The translations under genes and the position numbers were made by a program. The notes beneath the pieces were generated by a model, which had not been told where the DNA came from, did no database searches, and saw nothing but the letters and a program-made list of their open reading frames with translations. Positions 61,295-64,000 of a stretch of DNA of 64,000 nt are shown piece by piece. This DNA is from Pseudomonadota bacterium (GTDB lineage Bacteria; Pseudomonadota; Alphaproteobacteria; Rhizobiales; Hyphomicrobiaceae), in NCBI GenBank assembly GCA_023412805.1, contig JAEZRM010000023.1:12215-76214 (forward strand). Reading direction: 5' to 3'. Numbering within the stretch: the first letter of the stretch is position 1; every line of letters begins with the position of its first letter.

Positions 61295-61957
61295 TCAATT
61301 CGCGAGCTGCCAGACAGCGGCCCGCTTGATTTCGGCGTCTTCGAGCTCGCGGGTCACCGGCACATCATAGTGTGCGATCGCCGCGAAGGTGTCCTTGGGA
61401 AAATAGCTGCGCCGCGGGTCGCCGACGAGCACGCGGGCGCCATCCGCGGCCTGGCGGCGAATGAAGGCCATCACCCGCTCGGCCAGCTCCCGCTCGTAGA
61501 AGAGATCACCGACCAGGAGGACATCGCCTTGCGGTGCGTCACGGTTCAGCCAGTCGTCGGCGGTCGCTGCGATTGTGACATCATTTGCGGCGGCGTTGAG
61601 ATCCATGGCGGCAACCGCCAGCGCATCGATGTCTGCAGCAGCAACCTGGCTCGCGCCGGCTTTTGCAGCCGCGATGGCTGCGATGCCGGAGCCGGCGCCG
61701 ATGTCGAGTACGCGCTTACCGTCCAGCTCTGCGGGATGGTCGAGAATGTAGCGTGCGAGCGCCTGACCGCCAGCCCAGGCAAAGGCCCAGTAGGGTGGCG
61801 GCAGGCCCATCTCGCCGAGTTCTTCTTCGGTCTTGCGCCAGATCGGCAGAGACTCTTCCGCGAGATGCAGGTGGATCTCCGGCACCAGCGGCGGCATGAG
61901 CAGCCGCGTGTTGGCGAGAATGAAGCCGGTCCGGTCGATCATGGGCCGGTCGATCAT
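61295..61957 (-). CDS. SAM-dependent methyltransferase, ETFB-lysine/L11-methyltransferase-like
   Basis: The 220-residue class I methyltransferase has the motif PPPYWAFAWAGGQALARYIL, the SAM loop VLDIGAGSGIAAIAAAKAG, ADIDALAVAAMDLNAAAN and DVLLVGDLFYERELAERVMA. This is the pattern of ETF-beta lysine and L11-like protein lysine methyltransferases; a protein target is likely. Start at 61957 or ATG 61942 (MIDRTGF) is possible, because the start region repeats GATCATGG. Confidence 0.87.
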   Translation of the reverse strand: MIDRPMIDRTGFILANTRLLMPPLVPEIHLHLAEESLPIWRKTEEELGEMGLPPPYWAFAWAGGQALARYILDHPAELDGKRVLDIGAGSGIAAIAAAKAGASQVAAADIDALAVAAMDLNAAANDVTIAATADDWLNRDAPQGDVLLVGDLFYERELAERVMAFIRRQAADGARVLVGDPRRSYFPKDTFAAIAHYDVPVTRELEDAEIKRAAVWQLAN

Positions 61958-62093
61958 GGATGTCGGTCTTTCTGGCGCGCGCCTATGATGTCATGAAGCA
62001 GGGTGCGTACGCCGGCCTCAACTCGAAGGCTTTGTAGGAAGCCCCGGCGGGCAGTGCAACGATCTGCACCGCGGCAGGTGTCGGAGACCAAGG

Positions 62094-62975
62094 ATGACCA
62101 CGACCAGCCGACCCGTGCTGCGCTTCGCGCCGAGCCCGAATGGTCCGCTGCATCTGGGGCACGCACTTTCCGCGCTCACGGGTCTCGCATGGACTCGGCG
62201 GCTCGGCGGGCGCTTTCTCGTGCGCATCGAGGACATCGATCCGGAACGATCGAGCGAGGTGCACGTCGAAGGTATCTTCCGCGATCTCGCATGGCTCGGC
62301 GTGCCGTGGGAGGAACCCGTGCTGCGCCAGTCGCAGCATATGGCGCGATATGAAGCTGCGGCTGCTCAGCTCGGGCGTCTCGACGTCCTTTATCCCTGCT
62401 TTGCAAGCCGCCGCGAGATTGCGGAGGCAGGTGCGGCCACCGGCGCATCGCGTGATCCGGACGGTGCGCCACTTTATCCGGGCCTTCATCGGGGCATGGC
62501 TTCCGAGGAGATCGCCGCACGGCGGCGGCGCGGCGAGCCATGCGTCATGCGGCTGGACATGACGCGAGCGCTTGCGCTGGCGGAGAAGCGTCTCGGCGAT
62601 GCGCCGCTCGACTTCGTGGAGATGGATGAGGAGGGCGGACAGCGGGTCATTCTGTGCGATCCGCGACGCTGGGGGGACGTCGTCATCCAGCGCAAGGATG
62701 TGCCGACGAGCTATCATCTATCGGTTGTTGTCGACGATGCCGCTCAGGGCATCACGCACGTCACGCGCGGACAAGATCTCTTCGCCGCGACCGACATCCA
62801 CCGCCTCCTGCAGGTACTCCTCGACCTGCCCGCGCCGCTTTATGCGCATCACCGCCTGATCGTCGACGAAAGCGGCCGGAAGCTCGCCAAGAGCGCCTGC
62901 GATACGAGCCTTGCCGAGCTTCGCGCAGGCGGCGCGACACCGGCCGACATCCGCCGCCTGGTCGGCCTTATTTGA
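62094..62975 (+). CDS. gluQ: Glutamyl-Q tRNA(Asp) synthetase
   Basis: GluQRS attaches glutamate to the queuosine of tRNA-Asp. The 293-residue protein lacks the anticodon-binding domain of GltX and has RFAPSPNGPLHLGHALSALT with the HIGH-like HLGH at residues 20-23. It continues with RIEDIDPERS, YPCFASRREIAEAG, VVDDAAQGITHVTRGQDLFA and a KMSKS-equivalent GRKLAKSACDTSL. Length agrees with the family (about 290-310). It is upstream of the tandem-domain exported protein. Confidence 0.94.
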   Translation: MTTTSRPVLRFAPSPNGPLHLGHALSALTGLAWTRRLGGRFLVRIEDIDPERSSEVHVEGIFRDLAWLGVPWEEPVLRQSQHMARYEAAAAQLGRLDVLYPCFASRREIAEAGAATGASRDPDGAPLYPGLHRGMASEEIAARRRRGEPCVMRLDMTRALALAEKRLGDAPLDFVEMDEEGGQRVILCDPRRWGDVVIQRKDVPTSYHLSVVVDDAAQGITHVTRGQDLFAATDIHRLLQVLLDLPAPLYAHHRLIVDESGRKLAKSACDTSLAELRAGGATPADIRRLVGLI

Positions 62976-63184
62976 TCTCATTCGGATTAGGATTTTCGTT
63001 GAAAAGTATTAGGCCGTGCTCCCCTTTAACCTTAATTCCCCAGTACGTGAGCGCCCGTGGTAGGTCGTCGATCGGCGCGTGCCGTGCGGGCGGGCGCCGG
63101 TCCGGCGCTGGCCGTCCGAGCATCGGGATCGCGGACTTGGCCAGCCTGCTCTGCAGGGAAAACGCAAGGGAAGGGAGTTCGGCA

Positions 63185-63967
63185 ATGTTTCGATTGGCGA
63201 GTGCTATGGCACTCCTGTTGACTTTGATGATCGCGCCGGCAGCGGCGCAGCGCGGACCGGGTGGGGGTGACCGGTGGGTTACGCTCGGCGAGCAGAAGGT
63301 CGGCTTCCTGGTCGATCGCGATGTGCTGCGGCTCAATCACAATGAGGACTGGTTTCGCCGCGAGGGGCCGTTCAGCGATCTTCGGCTGACCGCCGAGCGC
63401 AACGACATTCACATCATGAGCGTTCGCGTCGTGTACATGAACGGCTTCGCCGAGGACTTCAGGGTCGACGGCATGGTGCGTCGCGGCCAGAGCATCAACA
63501 TCGACCTGCGCGGCGACCGTAGCTTTCTGCGCCAGATCGAGTTCATCTATCGCTCGAAGCTCAGCCTGAAGGGCGAAGCGCGCCTGCGCGTCGATGCGCG
63601 GGTTGCACGTCGCGGACCGGGGCCGGGGCCAGGACCGCAGGTCGAGCTCCTCGGCTCGCAGAAGATCGGCTTCTCCGTCGATCGCGATGTGCTGCGCGTC
63701 GGTCGCCGGGAAGGTCGCTTCAGCCGGATCGCTCTGCGGGCGCTCGATAACGACATCGAGATCATGGATATGAAGATCTTTTACGCTGGTCGTGGTGGTC
63801 CGCCGGATGATGTCCAGTTCCGCCGCGTCCTGCGCGCCGGCCAGCGCACGGATCCGATCGATCTGCGCGGCAGCGAACCGCGCTCGATCGACCGCATCGA
63901 GTTCGTCTATCGCGCACGGCCGAATTTCCGCGGTGCTGCGACGCTCGAGGTCTACGGCGTGAAGTGA
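63185..63967 (+). CDS. Exported protein with two tandem homologous domains
   Basis: The 260-residue protein has a signal peptide (MFRLASAMALLLTLMIAPAA, AAAQ cleavage) and two domains of about 100 residues each. Domain 1 begins LGEQKVGFLVDRDVLRL and domain 2 begins LGSQKIGFSVDRDVLRVG, both with VDRDVLR, an IDLRG and an IEFIYR/IEFVYR ending. It resembles the DUF2541 exported-protein family. The internal duplication is visible by eye. Start at 63185 follows GGGAG; the frame from 62654 has no signal. The role is unknown, probably periplasmic. Confidence 0.82.
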   Translation: MFRLASAMALLLTLMIAPAAAQRGPGGGDRWVTLGEQKVGFLVDRDVLRLNHNEDWFRREGPFSDLRLTAERNDIHIMSVRVVYMNGFAEDFRVDGMVRRGQSINIDLRGDRSFLRQIEFIYRSKLSLKGEARLRVDARVARRGPGPGPGPQVELLGSQKIGFSVDRDVLRVGRREGRFSRIALRALDNDIEIMDMKIFYAGRGGPPDDVQFRRVLRAGQRTDPIDLRGSEPRSIDRIEFVYRARPNFRGAATLEVYGVK

Positions 63968-64000
63968 GGCGCAGAGCACATCACAGAAACAATGAGGCGG

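Overview
This 64 kb window is GC-rich chromosomal DNA from an alphaproteobacterium, most likely of the order Hyphomicrobiales (Rhizobiales). The evidence is family-level: a usg gene, a fused YlxR/L7Ae-type RNA-binding protein between nusA and infB, an HvrA/H-NS-like protein, an alphaproteobacterial porin, a Flp pilin, a DUF2852-like protein and a methionine synthase lacking the homocysteine-binding module. I cannot name the genus. I saw no rRNA, tRNA, CRISPR array, insertion sequence or prophage.

Layout. (1) 0.5-5.2 kb: two co-oriented genes, a protein with helical/winged-helix-like ends and a 1139-aa protein with two P-loop NTPase modules, the second HerA/FtsK-like. I do not recognise this pair as a described system and rank it as one of the best novelty candidates. 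It is followed by palindromic repeats and a convergent dinB. (2) 6.6-8.7 kb: a ferredoxin-reductase-type flavoprotein and a lone AAA+ ATPase resembling plant-type Rubisco activase. (3) 9.1-13.5 kb: a surface/secreted-protein block with a small exported protein, a curlin-repeat-like protein, a porin, a minimal YadA-type trimeric adhesin and another exported protein. (4) 13.8-21.2 kb: a likely catabolic cluster (2-hydroxyacid dehydrogenase; then Zn alcohol dehydrogenase, proline-iminopeptidase-like hydrolase, methylmalonate-semialdehyde dehydrogenase, GST, carboxymuconolactone decarboxylase-like protein and phosphodiesterase in one direction). (5) 21.2-33.1 kb: membrane proteins, an XRE regulator, a thiolase with an HMG-CoA-synthase-like/DUF35 fusion lacking its catalytic residues, a run of two MBL-fold hydrolases flanking a class D beta-lactamase, a DUF1499 protein, an aminotransferase and a PcaC-like protein. 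(6) 33.4-39.5 kb: penicillin-binding protein 1A and a MacAB-type export system whose adaptor carries an LTxxQ-type insertion.

(7) 40.1-47.3 kb: the translation/transcription operon rimP-nusA-ylxR/L7Ae-infB-rbfA-truB on the minus strand, preceded by an intrinsic terminator. (8) 47.5-52.3 kb: enoyl-CoA hydratase, mutM, an orphan PemK/MazF-like toxin, ubiE and a TPR lipoprotein. (9) 52.3-57.7 kb: an inverted copy of the 5.2 kb repeat, a ThDP-dependent enzyme, a 57-aa Flp pilin and the C-terminal-type metH. (10) 57.7-64 kb: a repeat, a minus-strand terminator without an obvious gene, an H-NS-like protein, usg, a SPOR-like membrane protein, DUF1761, a methyltransferase, glutamyl-Q tRNA(Asp) synthetase and a tandem-domain exported protein.

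Two dispersed palindromic repeat families (5.2/52.3 kb and 13.7/57.8 kb) and a 27-bp inverted repeat at 40 kb sit in intergenic gaps. Start codons were moved from the longest frame whenever an internal ATG had a better ribosome-binding site or matched the usual family start; these changes are stated in the entries.
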